From an uncultured Adlercreutzia sp. (lineage in GTDB: Bacteria; Actinomycetota; Coriobacteriia; Coriobacteriales; Eggerthellaceae), in NCBI GenBank assembly GCA_902478715.1, contig CABSMC010000094.1, forward strand, positions 1 to 8,498: a DNA stretch of 8,498 bases, given 5' to 3'. Numbering within the stretch: position 1 is the first letter of the stretch; every line of letters starts with the position of its first letter. The position numbers and the translations under genes are program-made. Under the pieces are notes generated by a model, which had not been told where the DNA came from, searched no databases, and saw only the letters and a program-made list of their open reading frames with translations. Below are positions 1 to 6,110 of the stretch, piece by piece.

Positions 1-37
1 CGGGTGGTTTCTTGCCCGCCGCGCTTCGCGCGCCGTG

Positions 38-53
38 CAGGCTCACGAGCCTG
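38..53. repeat. Small inverted repeat beyond the ydhV terminator
   Basis: CAGGCT (38-43) and AGCCTG (48-53) pair perfectly around the 4-base loop CACG. In the minus direction it comes immediately after the T-tract of the terminator at 54-90. On the plus strand it is followed by AAAAA and lacks a T-tract. It may belong to the 3' end of a gene to the left of the window. No function is assigned. Confidence 0.35.
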
Positions 54-90
54 AAAAAGGGAGCCCCCGCAACCGGTTTGCGGGGGCTCC
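54..90 (-). terminator. Intrinsic terminator downstream of the ydhV homologue
   Basis: Positions 60-72 (GGAGCCCCCGCAA) and 78-90 (TTGCGGGGGCTCC) form a perfect 13-bp stem with a 5-base loop. Read on the minus strand, the stem is followed by C and then five T (complement of A54-A58), the classic form of a Rho-independent terminator. It lies about 45 bases past the stop codon of the oxidoreductase gene that ends at 135. On the plus strand the tail is only TTT, so any activity in that direction would be weaker. Confidence 0.88.
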
Positions 91-103
91 TTTCACGAAG
101 GGG

Positions 104-120
104 GAGCTCCTTCGGAGCTC
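104..120. repeat. Short hairpin between the ydhV stop codon and its terminator
   Basis: GAGCTCC (104-110) and GGAGCTC (114-120) form a perfect 7-bp inverted repeat around a 3-base loop (TTC). It lies 15 bases past the stop codon of the minus-strand gene and just before the main terminator hairpin. No T-tract follows it in the minus direction (CCCC follows), so it is not a terminator by itself. It could stabilise the 3' end of the transcript; that role is inferred. Confidence 0.5.
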
Positions 121-134
121 GCGTCGGGAATGTC

Positions 135-2291
135 CTAGGCGTCGGGGAGCAGGCCGCGGGCGGCGAGGTCTTCCTTCACGTCGGGCATGTCGTAGTAGTC
201 CAGGCACTCGGCCGTCGGGCAGCCCAGCTCGGGATCCCAGCCGAAGCACTCGTAGAGCATGGTGAGGCCCGTCTGGATGTCGTCCTTGTCCATCTTGTCG
301 GTGCCCTCGGTGAACACCTCGATGTCCGGATCCTTGGTGAAGGGCCACTCGGTGTACACGTCGTGGATGGTGCGGAAGTCGTTGGTGCCCATGTTGCCGG
401 CGGCGTCGGTCATACCGCGGGCGGTGTTGGCGCGCTGGAGCGTCATGATCTTCGAACCCGCCTTGTACAGATCCTCGGTGGTGTAGTCCTCGCCGGTGAC
501 AGCGGTCATGAACTTCGCCTCCAGATCGAGGTCTCCGCGGTAGTCGCGGGAGGCTGTGGGGGACATGGCCATGGGCCACACCCAGTTGCACAGCGTGAGC
601 GAGTCGTGCAGCACGTCGGTGGCGATGGACCACCAAGCGAAGTTCGCCTTGTACTCGTTCATGGGGGTGTAGTTCTTGTCGGGGTCAACGGCGCTCTCGT
701 CGCCGAAGATCTCGGCGCCGATGGCCTTCTTCAACTCGATGGGCAGGCCGCAGCCCTGCAGGTTCACGGCGGAGTGGATCATGTCGTCGCGGTTGAACAT
801 CACGTTATAGAGCATGCCCACCTGGCCGAAGCACTCCTGGGAGTGGTGCACCGGCCAGCCGCGGGGGCTGATCATGCAGGAGGCAGCGGTGTTGTTCCAG
901 TCCATGTCGTTCCAGCGCTCGGTCCACACGTAGGTGCCGTGTCCGATGTAGGCCAGCTCCGAGTCGTTCTGGGCGATCTTGGTCAGCAGCTGGGGCATGA
1001 GCGACGGATCGTTGTTGTCGAACTTCTCCCACGGGATTTCCGCGTACTCCTCGGGCGGCAGCACGCGCTCGAACACGCCGGTGGCGTAGCAGTGGGCGAT
1101 GTCGCGGTAGAGCTGCGCGTAGTTGCACCACAGGCCCAGGTCGTCCACGACCGAGCCCATGACCTGGTTCCACACGAGGCTCTCCTCGGTGTTGTCCTCC
1201 ACGGGCGTGTGGCTGCCCAGGATCTTGATCATATACTTGAAGGGGAAGTTGGGCACGCAGGTGTTGCCGGTGGTCTCGTAGCCGCCGTTCGCGGAGCTCT
1301 TCTCGACGCGCAGGTCGGAGTAGCAGTGGATGGGGCAGCTGTGGCAGCCGTTCATCTTGATGGTGTACTTCTCGGCCTCCGGGCCGTCGTCCTTGGTGGA
1401 CTTCATGCAGCGGTAGCCCACGGTGTTGATCTCGCCGGGCTTCGGCTCGCCGGTGTCGATGGGGCCGCCCTCGGCGAGCGCCCAGGTCAGTCCCTTCTGG
1501 GCCGTCCAACGGCTGCCCTTATCGAAGTACTCGGCCCATTCCTGCTGGGTGGAGGGCACGACGTGGTTGTTGTTGGAGCCGACGATCTCGCGCAGCATGT
1601 AGTCGGACAGGTCGGCCACGGCCTGCGGGTCGGCCACGTAGATGGGCTGGGTGCCGCGCACGACGAGCGCCTTGCACTTCTTGGAGCCGAGCACGGCGGC
1701 CGTGCCGGCGCCGGCGGAATGGTTGCGGGAGTTGATGATGCAGGCGTAGGGCAGCAGGTTCTCGCCGGCAGGGCCGATGGTGGCCACGCAGAAGTCGGTG
1801 CCCTCCTTGCGCGAGAGCGCCTCGGTGGTGGCGCGGGTGCCGAGGCCCCACACCTGGTCGGCGGCCTTGATCTCGACGTTGTCATCGTCGATCTTCAGGT
1901 AGACCGGCTCATCGGAGGCGCCTTCGATGACGATGGCATCCCAGCCGGCCTTCTTGATGGCCGCGCCGATCATGCCGCCGCAGTGGGCATCGACGACCTG
2001 ATGGTCCTTCGTGTAGGTGGAAAGGGAGGCGATGGTGGTGCGGCCCGCCAGGGGCACGCCGGTGGCGGTCAGGGGACCGACGGCGAACACGACCTTGTTC
2101 TCGGGCGCGAGCGGATCGGTTCCCGGGGCCACCTCGTCGTACATGATCTTGTTGGCCAGGCCCATGCCGCCGATGTAGCCTTTATAAGGGTCGGTGGGCG
2201 AGACGGAAACGGTTTTGTCGGTCAGGTTGACGCGGAGGATCTTGCCGGTCCAGCCGTAGGACTTGGTGGGATCCAGTTTTGAATCAGCCAT
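135..2291 (-). CDS. ydhV: Aldehyde:ferredoxin oxidoreductase family protein, YdhV-like
   Basis: This 718-residue protein is a full-length member of the tungsten/molybdenum aldehyde:ferredoxin oxidoreductase (AOR) family, which holds a metal bound by two pterins plus one [4Fe-4S] cluster. The N-terminal domain opens with the typical GWTGKILRVNL (13-23) and GGMGLANKIMYDE (41-53). The cluster ligands are C316, C319 and C323 (CHSCPIHC), with the fourth at C568 in the C-terminal domain (SLTLCNW). From memory, E. coli YdhV shares long stretches, such as the SRNHSAGAGT region (188-197), NNNHVVPST (240-248) and the end DPELGCPT (686-693). E. coli YdhV has been reported to bind a molybdenum bis-pterin cofactor. 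No signal peptide is visible, so the protein is presumably cytoplasmic. The start at 2291 is supported by GGAG (complement of 2299-2302) seven bases upstream. It is divergent from a ydhY-like gene, its likely electron partner. The substrate is unknown; an aldehyde or another carbonyl/carboxyl couple is only a family guess. Confidence 0.93.
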   Translation of the reverse strand: MADSKLDPTKSYGWTGKILRVNLTDKTVSVSPTDPYKGYIGGMGLANKIMYDEVAPGTDPLAPENKVVFAVGPLTATGVPLAGRTTIASLSTYTKDHQVVDAHCGGMIGAAIKKAGWDAIVIEGASDEPVYLKIDDDNVEIKAADQVWGLGTRATTEALSRKEGTDFCVATIGPAGENLLPYACIINSRNHSAGAGTAAVLGSKKCKALVVRGTQPIYVADPQAVADLSDYMLREIVGSNNNHVVPSTQQEWAEYFDKGSRWTAQKGLTWALAEGGPIDTGEPKPGEINTVGYRCMKSTKDDGPEAEKYTIKMNGCHSCPIHCYSDLRVEKSSANGGYETTGNTCVPNFPFKYMIKILGSHTPVEDNTEESLVWNQVMGSVVDDLGLWCNYAQLYRDIAHCYATGVFERVLPPEEYAEIPWEKFDNNDPSLMPQLLTKIAQNDSELAYIGHGTYVWTERWNDMDWNNTAASCMISPRGWPVHHSQECFGQVGMLYNVMFNRDDMIHSAVNLQGCGLPIELKKAIGAEIFGDESAVDPDKNYTPMNEYKANFAWWSIATDVLHDSLTLCNWVWPMAMSPTASRDYRGDLDLEAKFMTAVTGEDYTTEDLYKAGSKIMTLQRANTARGMTDAAGNMGTNDFRTIHDVYTEWPFTKDPDIEVFTEGTDKMDKDDIQTGLTMLYECFGWDPELGCPTAECLDYYDMPDVKEDLAARGLLPDA

Positions 2292-2366
2292 GATGAAGCT
2301 CCAAATCTCTTCGTGTACTCATGTTGCGTGGTACCAGTCGTCGATCTGGAGTAATCGTCGCGTAGA

Positions 2367-2372
2367 AGTATA
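2367..2372 (-). promoter_or_regulatory. Candidate -10 element for ydhV
   Basis: Read on the minus strand this is TATACT, matching five of six bases of the TATAAT consensus. The predicted transcript start is near 2360, giving a leader of about 70 bases before the ATG at 2291. At a 17-base spacing the -35 position reads AGGGGG, which does not resemble TTGACA. The promoter would therefore probably need an activator. The palindrome centred at 2403 lies 31 bases upstream of this hexamer. Confidence 0.45.
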
Positions 2373-2373
2373 A

Positions 2374-2398
2374 GGGAGGGCATTTTTGCCCCCCTCCC
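2374..2398. repeat. GC-rich hairpin in the divergent promoter region
   Basis: GGGAGGGC (2374-2381) can pair with GCCC (2388-2391) and, after a 3-base bulge, TCCC (2395-2398), around the loop ATTTTT. It occupies the spacer and -35 position of the candidate ydhV promoter and overlaps the left arm of the palindrome at 2396-2410. It could be a protein-binding site or a by-product of the C/G-rich tracts here. Confidence 0.4.
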
Positions 2399-2410
2399 CT
2401 CAATGAGGGG
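2396..2410. promoter_or_regulatory. Palindromic candidate operator B (ydhV side)
   Basis: CCCCTC, AAT, GAGGGG is a perfect 6-bp inverted repeat with a 3-base centre. Its 13-base core is almost identical to the palindrome at 2480-2492 (one difference, in the centre). The centre at 2403 lies about -42/-43 from the transcript start predicted for ydhV, the position typical of an activator touching RNA polymerase. Alternative: on the plus strand it is followed by ATCTTTTT, so it could act as a small terminator, but no plus-strand gene ends here. Confidence 0.55.
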
Positions 2411-2436
2411 ATCTTTTTCAACGGGAATATGACGGC

Positions 2437-2459
2437 TCCCCTACGGTCGGGCGAGGGGA
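2437..2459. repeat. Interrupted inverted repeat between the two operators
   Basis: TCCCCT (2437-2442) and AGGGGA (2454-2459) are perfect inverted arms separated by 11 bases. The centre, near 2448, falls roughly midway between the palindromes at 2403 and 2486. The arm sequence resembles theirs (CCCCT/AGGGG), so it may be a weaker or differently spaced site for the same protein. Alternatively it is a chance product of the C- and G-tracts in this region. Confidence 0.35.
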
Positions 2460-2479
2460 AGGCAAACATTCGGTAATCC

Positions 2480-2492
2480 CCCTCAAAGAGGG
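2480..2492. promoter_or_regulatory. Palindromic candidate operator D (ydhY side)
   Basis: CCCTC, AAA, GAGGG is a perfect 5-bp inverted repeat with a 3-base centre, the same core as the palindrome at 2396-2410. It directly abuts the candidate -35 hexamer at 2493. Its centre (2486) is 30 bases upstream of the -10-like TATGAT, or about -42 from the predicted start. The spacing to the other copy is 83 bases, close to eight helical turns. Confidence 0.55.
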
Positions 2493-2521
2493 TACACAGC
2501 TTCTTCATTCATGACTATGAT
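2493..2521 (+). promoter_or_regulatory. Candidate promoter of the ydhY-psrABC-type operon
   Basis: TACACA (2493-2498; four of six matches to TTGACA) is followed after 17 bases by TATGAT (2516-2521; five of six matches to TATAAT). The predicted transcript start is near 2528, giving a leader of about 66 bases before the ATG at 2594. The -35 element touches the palindrome at 2480-2492. Confidence 0.5.
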
Positions 2522-2593
2522 GCCCCCTGTTGCGTGGCGTCGCGATCTTGAGTTCTCTCTGAGACAAGCATGAAGTTACAAGGGGGAGTTCAA

Positions 2594-3337
2594 ATGTCTG
2601 ACACCCAGAAAAATGAAACCGTGGCCACCGAGCAGCCGCCCGCGGCCCCGGTGTCCGCTACCGAGCCCGGTTCTGCGCCGGCCTTCGAGAAGAAGCAGCC
2701 CTTCTTTACCCGTCGCACCGTGCTCGCCATGACCGGTTGCGGCGTTGCCGGCCTGGTGGTCGGCGGCGTGCTCGCCTCCTGGGGCGTGACCCAGCAGGCC
2801 ATCGCCTCGGGCCGCATCGAGCTGCGTACCACTCCTACGAAAATGATCGTCACTGACCGCGCTCGCTGCTCCGGCTGCCAGCGCTGCGAGATGATGTGCA
2901 CCCTGAAGAACGACGGTGCCGCCCAGCAGTCCATCGCCCGTGTGCGCGTATGGGACAACTACAACTTCGGCTCCGGCGTCGATACCAACGACGGCATTTT
3001 CGGCAACTGCCAGTTCACGGTCGCTTCCTGCAAGCAGTGCGCCGATCCGCAGTGCGCCAAGTACTGCCCCGTTCACGCCATCCATTCCGATGAGGAGACC
3101 GGCGCCCGCGTTGTCGACGAGGACGTGTGCATCGGCTGCGGCATGTGCTCTGCCGCCTGCCCCTGGAACATGCCCCACATCAACGCCCAGACCGGCACGT
3201 CGACCAAGTGCATTTCCTGCGGCCGCTGCGCCGAGCAGTGCCCCAACGGCGCCATCAAGTTCATCGATTGGGAGGATATTGCCCAGAAGGCCATCGACGA
3301 GGGCGTGGTTTCCACGACCACCATCGTCGAGGCTTAA
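2594..3337 (+). CDS. ydhY: Tat-signal 4Fe-4S ferredoxin-type protein, YdhY-like
   Basis: This 247-residue electron-transfer protein has 16 cysteines arranged for four [4Fe-4S] clusters: C92/95/98/102, C146/149/154/158, C179/182/185/189 and C206/209/212/216. From memory its closest E. coli relative is YdhY; the region around VTDRARCSGCQRCE, the ACPWNMP stretch (188-194) and the end IKFIDWEDI (221-229) correspond well. YdhY sits with YdhV in the E. coli ydh operon, which fits the divergent ydhV homologue here. Residues 1-37 are polar and Pro/Ala-rich. A twin-arginine motif follows (T-R40-R41-T-V-L), then a hydrophobic segment (42-66), so Tat export or membrane anchoring is likely. C49 inside that segment is not in a convincing lipobox. 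The start at 2594 is chosen over an in-frame ATG at 2570 because AGGGGGAG (2581-2588) lies five bases upstream of it. It heads an operon, 21 bases before the catalytic subunit. Confidence 0.9.
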   Translation: MSDTQKNETVATEQPPAAPVSATEPGSAPAFEKKQPFFTRRTVLAMTGCGVAGLVVGGVLASWGVTQQAIASGRIELRTTPTKMIVTDRARCSGCQRCEMMCTLKNDGAAQQSIARVRVWDNYNFGSGVDTNDGIFGNCQFTVASCKQCADPQCAKYCPVHAIHSDEETGARVVDEDVCIGCGMCSAACPWNMPHINAQTGTSTKCISCGRCAEQCPNGAIKFIDWEDIAQKAIDEGVVSTTTIVEA

Positions 3338-3358
3338 ACGATAGAGAGAAGGACCATT

Positions 3359-5563
3359 ATGTCAGGACACGCTTTAACACGGCGCAGCTTTTTAGTTGGA
3401 AGCGCCGGGGTGGCTGCCGTGGCCGCCGGCGCGGGCCTTGTGAGCTTGTCGGTTCGCGGCGAAGCCGATGCTGATGCCGAGACGGATAAGCGAACCGAAG
3501 TGGTGCACTCGCTGTGCAATTCCTGCTCGAGCAAGTGCGGTTATTACGCCTACGTCGTAGATGGCGAGCTCACGAAGCTCATCGGAGATGAGGCCCATCC
3601 GAACGCGCAGGGCAAGTTGTGCGCGCGCGGGTACGGCTATTCCCAGATCGCCTATTCGCCCGATCGGCTCACCGACCCGATGAAGAAGAACGAAAACGGC
3701 GAATTCGAAGTAATAGGATGGGATCAGGCGCTCAGCGAGATCGGCCAGAAGGTGAACGATATCATTGTGCAGTACGGCCCCGAGGCGCTTGCCATGGTGC
3801 AGGATCCGCGCCCGTCGGGCAAGTATTACACGAAGCGCTTCATGAACGCGCTCGGCAGTCCCAATGTGTATACGCACGGCGCCGCCTGCAACCTTTCCAA
3901 GGAGTCCGGGTTCACGCAGGCCATTGGCGCCGCCAATTTCGAATCGGATGTGGCCAACTCGAAGATGACGATGTTCATCGGCCGCAGCTACGCCGACGCC
4001 ATTCGACCCAGCTCGGTGGCCGCGCTGCAGCAGGCGCACGAGAACGGCGCGCACATCGTGCTGGTGGATCCGCGCCTGAACAACAGCATCGCCTTCGCCG
4101 ACGAGTGGGTGCCCATCAATCCCGGCACCGACTTGGCGCTCATCTTGGCCATGTCCAACGTGCTTATTAATCGCGATCTCTACGATGCCGAGTACGTGGC
4201 GGCCAACAGCGTCGGATTCGACGAGTGGGCGAGTGCCATTGCGGGCTACACGCCGGAGTGGGCCGAGGGCGTCACGGGCATTCCCGCTGCCGACATCGAG
4301 CGGCTGGCGCTCGAGTTCGCCGAGGCGGCCCCTGCGGCCTCCATCGAGCCGAGCTGGCGCGGTGCCTTCGGGTGCTCTTACGCGAACTCGGGCGAGACGG
4401 CGCGAGCGCTCTGCCTGTTCAACACGCTTCTGGGCTGCTGGAACCAGCCCGGCGGGGCGCTGTTCCTCCCCAGCGTGAAGGCGGGCGATCTTGATCCGGC
4501 GAAGTTCCCCGAGGTGCCGAAGGTCGAGGCGAAGATGTGGGGCGCCGAGGAGTACCCGCTGGCGCTCTCTTCCATGGGCACCAACCTCTATGTCGCCGAG
4601 ATGGCGAAGGAGGGCAACGTCAAGGGCCTGTTCTTCTACAACTCGAACATGGCGGCCGGCTATTCCAACCCCGCCCAGCTGGCAGAGGACTTCGCGAACC
4701 TCGATCTGATGGTCGTCGTCGACGTGCAGATGTCGGAAACCGCGATGCTGGCCGACTACGTGCTGCCCGAGTGCAGTTACCTGGAACGCCGCGAGCTGCC
4801 CGAGTTCGTGGGCGGACGCGTGCCGGTTGTTTCCCTGCGCGATCAGGTGCTCGAGGTGATTCACCCCAACACGCGTCCGGCCGATGTGATCTTCACGCAG
4901 CTGGCCGAGGCGTGCGGCGTGGGGCAGTACTTCCCGTTCACCGTTGACGAACTGGCCGACGCGCAGCTGCGCAGCGTGGGCACGAGCCTCGATGAGCTGC
5001 GGCAGGTCGGCACGATCTCGTTCCCCGAGAAGGCCTATGCCTACGGCAAGGTTCCCGAGTGGAAGACCCCGACGGGCAAGATCCAGTTTACGAGCGAGGC
5101 GTGCGCGGCGGCTGGGCTGTCCGCGTGCCCGGTGTGGGTCGAGCCCCAGGTGATGCCGAACGAGACCGTCGGCGAGTTCCGCCTCATCGGCGGCAAGCAG
5201 GCCATCCACACGCATACGCAGACCGCCAACTGCGAGCCTTTGATGGACATCACGAAGTCCTATGGCCTCGACCGCATTTGGATCAACGCCGAGGTGGCCG
5301 AACGCTTGGGCATCGCGGACGGCGACGAGGTCATTCTGTCGAACACGATGGCCGAGGGCCCCATCAAGGTGAAGGTGACCGAGCGCATCAACCCGACGGC
5401 CATCTACATGCCCTCCCATTATGGCTGCAAATCCCCCGATCAGCACACGGCTTACGGCGTGGGCTTGAACTTCATGGACTTCGTTCCCTTCCACATGGAA
5501 CCGGCCTATGGTTCGGCCATGACCCAGGAAACGTTGGTTTCCGTGCAGAAAGTAGGTGAATGA
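3359..5563 (+). CDS. Molybdopterin oxidoreductase catalytic subunit, PsrA/PhsA type
   Basis: This 734-residue protein belongs to the DMSO-reductase superfamily, with a metal held by two pterin guanine dinucleotides. It begins with a Tat signal (T-R8-R9-S-F-L, then a hydrophobic Ala/Gly/Val stretch to about residue 32), so the folded enzyme is exported. The [4Fe-4S] ligands are C53, C56, C60 and C88 (the last in KLCARG). C177 in GAACNLSKESG is the expected metal ligand. A dinucleotide-binding domain follows (IVLVDPRLNNS, 233-243), and the C-terminal cofactor-binding domain starts near RLIGGKQAIHTHT. Length and motifs fit polysulfide/thiosulfate reductase A subunits; tetrathionate-type enzymes are much longer. 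The substrate cannot be inferred, and sulfur or other oxyanions or organics remain possible. The start is supported by GAGAAGGA (3346-3353) five bases upstream. The downstream B and C subunits complete the complex; the upstream ydhY-like gene is an extra component. Confidence 0.92.
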   Translation: MSGHALTRRSFLVGSAGVAAVAAGAGLVSLSVRGEADADAETDKRTEVVHSLCNSCSSKCGYYAYVVDGELTKLIGDEAHPNAQGKLCARGYGYSQIAYSPDRLTDPMKKNENGEFEVIGWDQALSEIGQKVNDIIVQYGPEALAMVQDPRPSGKYYTKRFMNALGSPNVYTHGAACNLSKESGFTQAIGAANFESDVANSKMTMFIGRSYADAIRPSSVAALQQAHENGAHIVLVDPRLNNSIAFADEWVPINPGTDLALILAMSNVLINRDLYDAEYVAANSVGFDEWASAIAGYTPEWAEGVTGIPAADIERLALEFAEAAPAASIEPSWRGAFGCSYANSGETARALCLFNTLLGCWNQPGGALFLPSVKAGDLDPAKFPEVPKVEAKMWGAEEYPLALSSMGTNLYVAEMAKEGNVKGLFFYNSNMAAGYSNPAQLAEDFANLDLMVVVDVQMSETAMLADYVLPECSYLERRELPEFVGGRVPVVSLRDQVLEVIHPNTRPADVIFTQLAEACGVGQYFPFTVDELADAQLRSVGTSLDELRQVGTISFPEKAYAYGKVPEWKTPTGKIQFTSEACAAAGLSACPVWVEPQVMPNETVGEFRLIGGKQAIHTHTQTANCEPLMDITKSYGLDRIWINAEVAERLGIADGDEVILSNTMAEGPIKVKVTERINPTAIYMPSHYGCKSPDQHTAYGVGLNFMDFVPFHMEPAYGSAMTQETLVSVQKVGE

Positions 5564-6105
5564 TGGCACGCTACGGAATGCTCATCAATACCAAGAAATG
5601 CATTGGCTGCTATGCCTGCCGCACGGCCTGCCAGCGCCAGAACGATCTGCTTCCCGACGAGTCGTTCATTCGCTTCGAGGAGCGCGAAGTGGGCAAGTAC
5701 CCCAACGTGACCGTGGAGCACATCCCGCTGCAGTGCATGCACTGCGAGGATGCGCCGTGCGCGAGCGTGTGCCCCACCGGAGCCGCGCACATGGGCTCCG
5801 ACGGCATCGTCGAAGTGGATCACGGCCGGTGCATCGGCTGCCTGTACTGCATGGCCGCCTGCCCCTATCAGGTGCGTACGCGCAATTCGAAGACGGGCGA
5901 GGTGGATAAGTGCCGCTTCTGCACGCTTTCTTCCTATGAGAACGGCACGAAGATGTGCTCGTGCGTCGATGCCTGCCTGACGGGCGCCCGCATCTTCGGC
6001 GATCTGGACGATTCCGACAGCGAGATTTCCAAGGAAATCGCGCGCACGGGTGCGGCCCCCATCGCCGGCGATCTGACCCGCGCCAAGATCTATTACGTGA
6101 GGTGA
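5563..6105 (+). CDS. 4Fe-4S electron-transfer subunit, PsrB/PhsB/NrfC type
   Basis: This 180-residue B subunit should wire the catalytic subunit to the membrane subunit through four [4Fe-4S] clusters. The cysteine sets are C13/16/19/23, C58/61/66/70, C90/93/96/100 and C117/120/134/138. There is an extra C132 next to the last set (MCSCVDAC), and the usual proline after the final cysteine is replaced (ACLTGA instead of ACPTGA). It has no signal peptide; in this family the B subunit is carried across the membrane bound to the Tat-signal A subunit. Two adjacent ATGs exist at 5560 and 5563. I choose 5563 because AGGTGA (5554-5559) would leave no spacer before 5560. Either start overlaps the stop codon of the catalytic gene (5561-5563), so the two are translationally coupled. 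The membrane subunit follows five bases after the stop. Confidence 0.93.
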   Translation: MARYGMLINTKKCIGCYACRTACQRQNDLLPDESFIRFEEREVGKYPNVTVEHIPLQCMHCEDAPCASVCPTGAAHMGSDGIVEVDHGRCIGCLYCMAACPYQVRTRNSKTGEVDKCRFCTLSSYENGTKMCSCVDACLTGARIFGDLDDSDSEISKEIARTGAAPIAGDLTRAKIYYVR

Positions 6106-6110
6106 TTGAC

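Noticed and set aside
12..2282. A very long plus-strand open frame opposite the ydhV homologue
   Set aside because: It is the mirror of a GC-rich gene. Its translation is a His/Val/Gly/Leu-rich composition with no domains or ribosome-binding site, while the minus-strand protein has clear AOR motifs.
2284..2508. A 74-codon minus-strand frame spanning the divergent intergenic region
   Set aside because: It covers the palindromes and both candidate promoters, overlaps the ydhV start, lacks a clear ribosome-binding site and has no recognisable family. It looks like chance openness.
2292..2593. FNR-type operator (TTGAT-N4-ATCAA) expected from the E. coli ydh operon
   Set aside because: I found no such sequence in the intergenic region; the conserved-looking palindromes here have a different sequence.
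3359..5563. Catechol dehydroxylase of the kind known in Eggerthella
   Set aside because: The A subunit is of PsrA/PhsA length and motif order and comes with PsrB- and NrfD-type partners, so this family fits better. Phylogeny would be needed to exclude every specialised substrate.
3392..5569. A 725-codon minus-strand open frame opposite the catalytic subunit
   Set aside because: This is an antisense shadow of GC-rich coding sequence; the translation is Arg/His/Leu-rich without motifs, and the plus strand encodes a complete molybdoenzyme.
5955..6110. N-terminal extension of the NrfD protein
   Set aside because: The extension runs inside the B-subunit gene in another frame and is Arg-rich. ATG 6111 has a proper Shine-Dalgarno sequence and gives a protein starting at the family-typical position.
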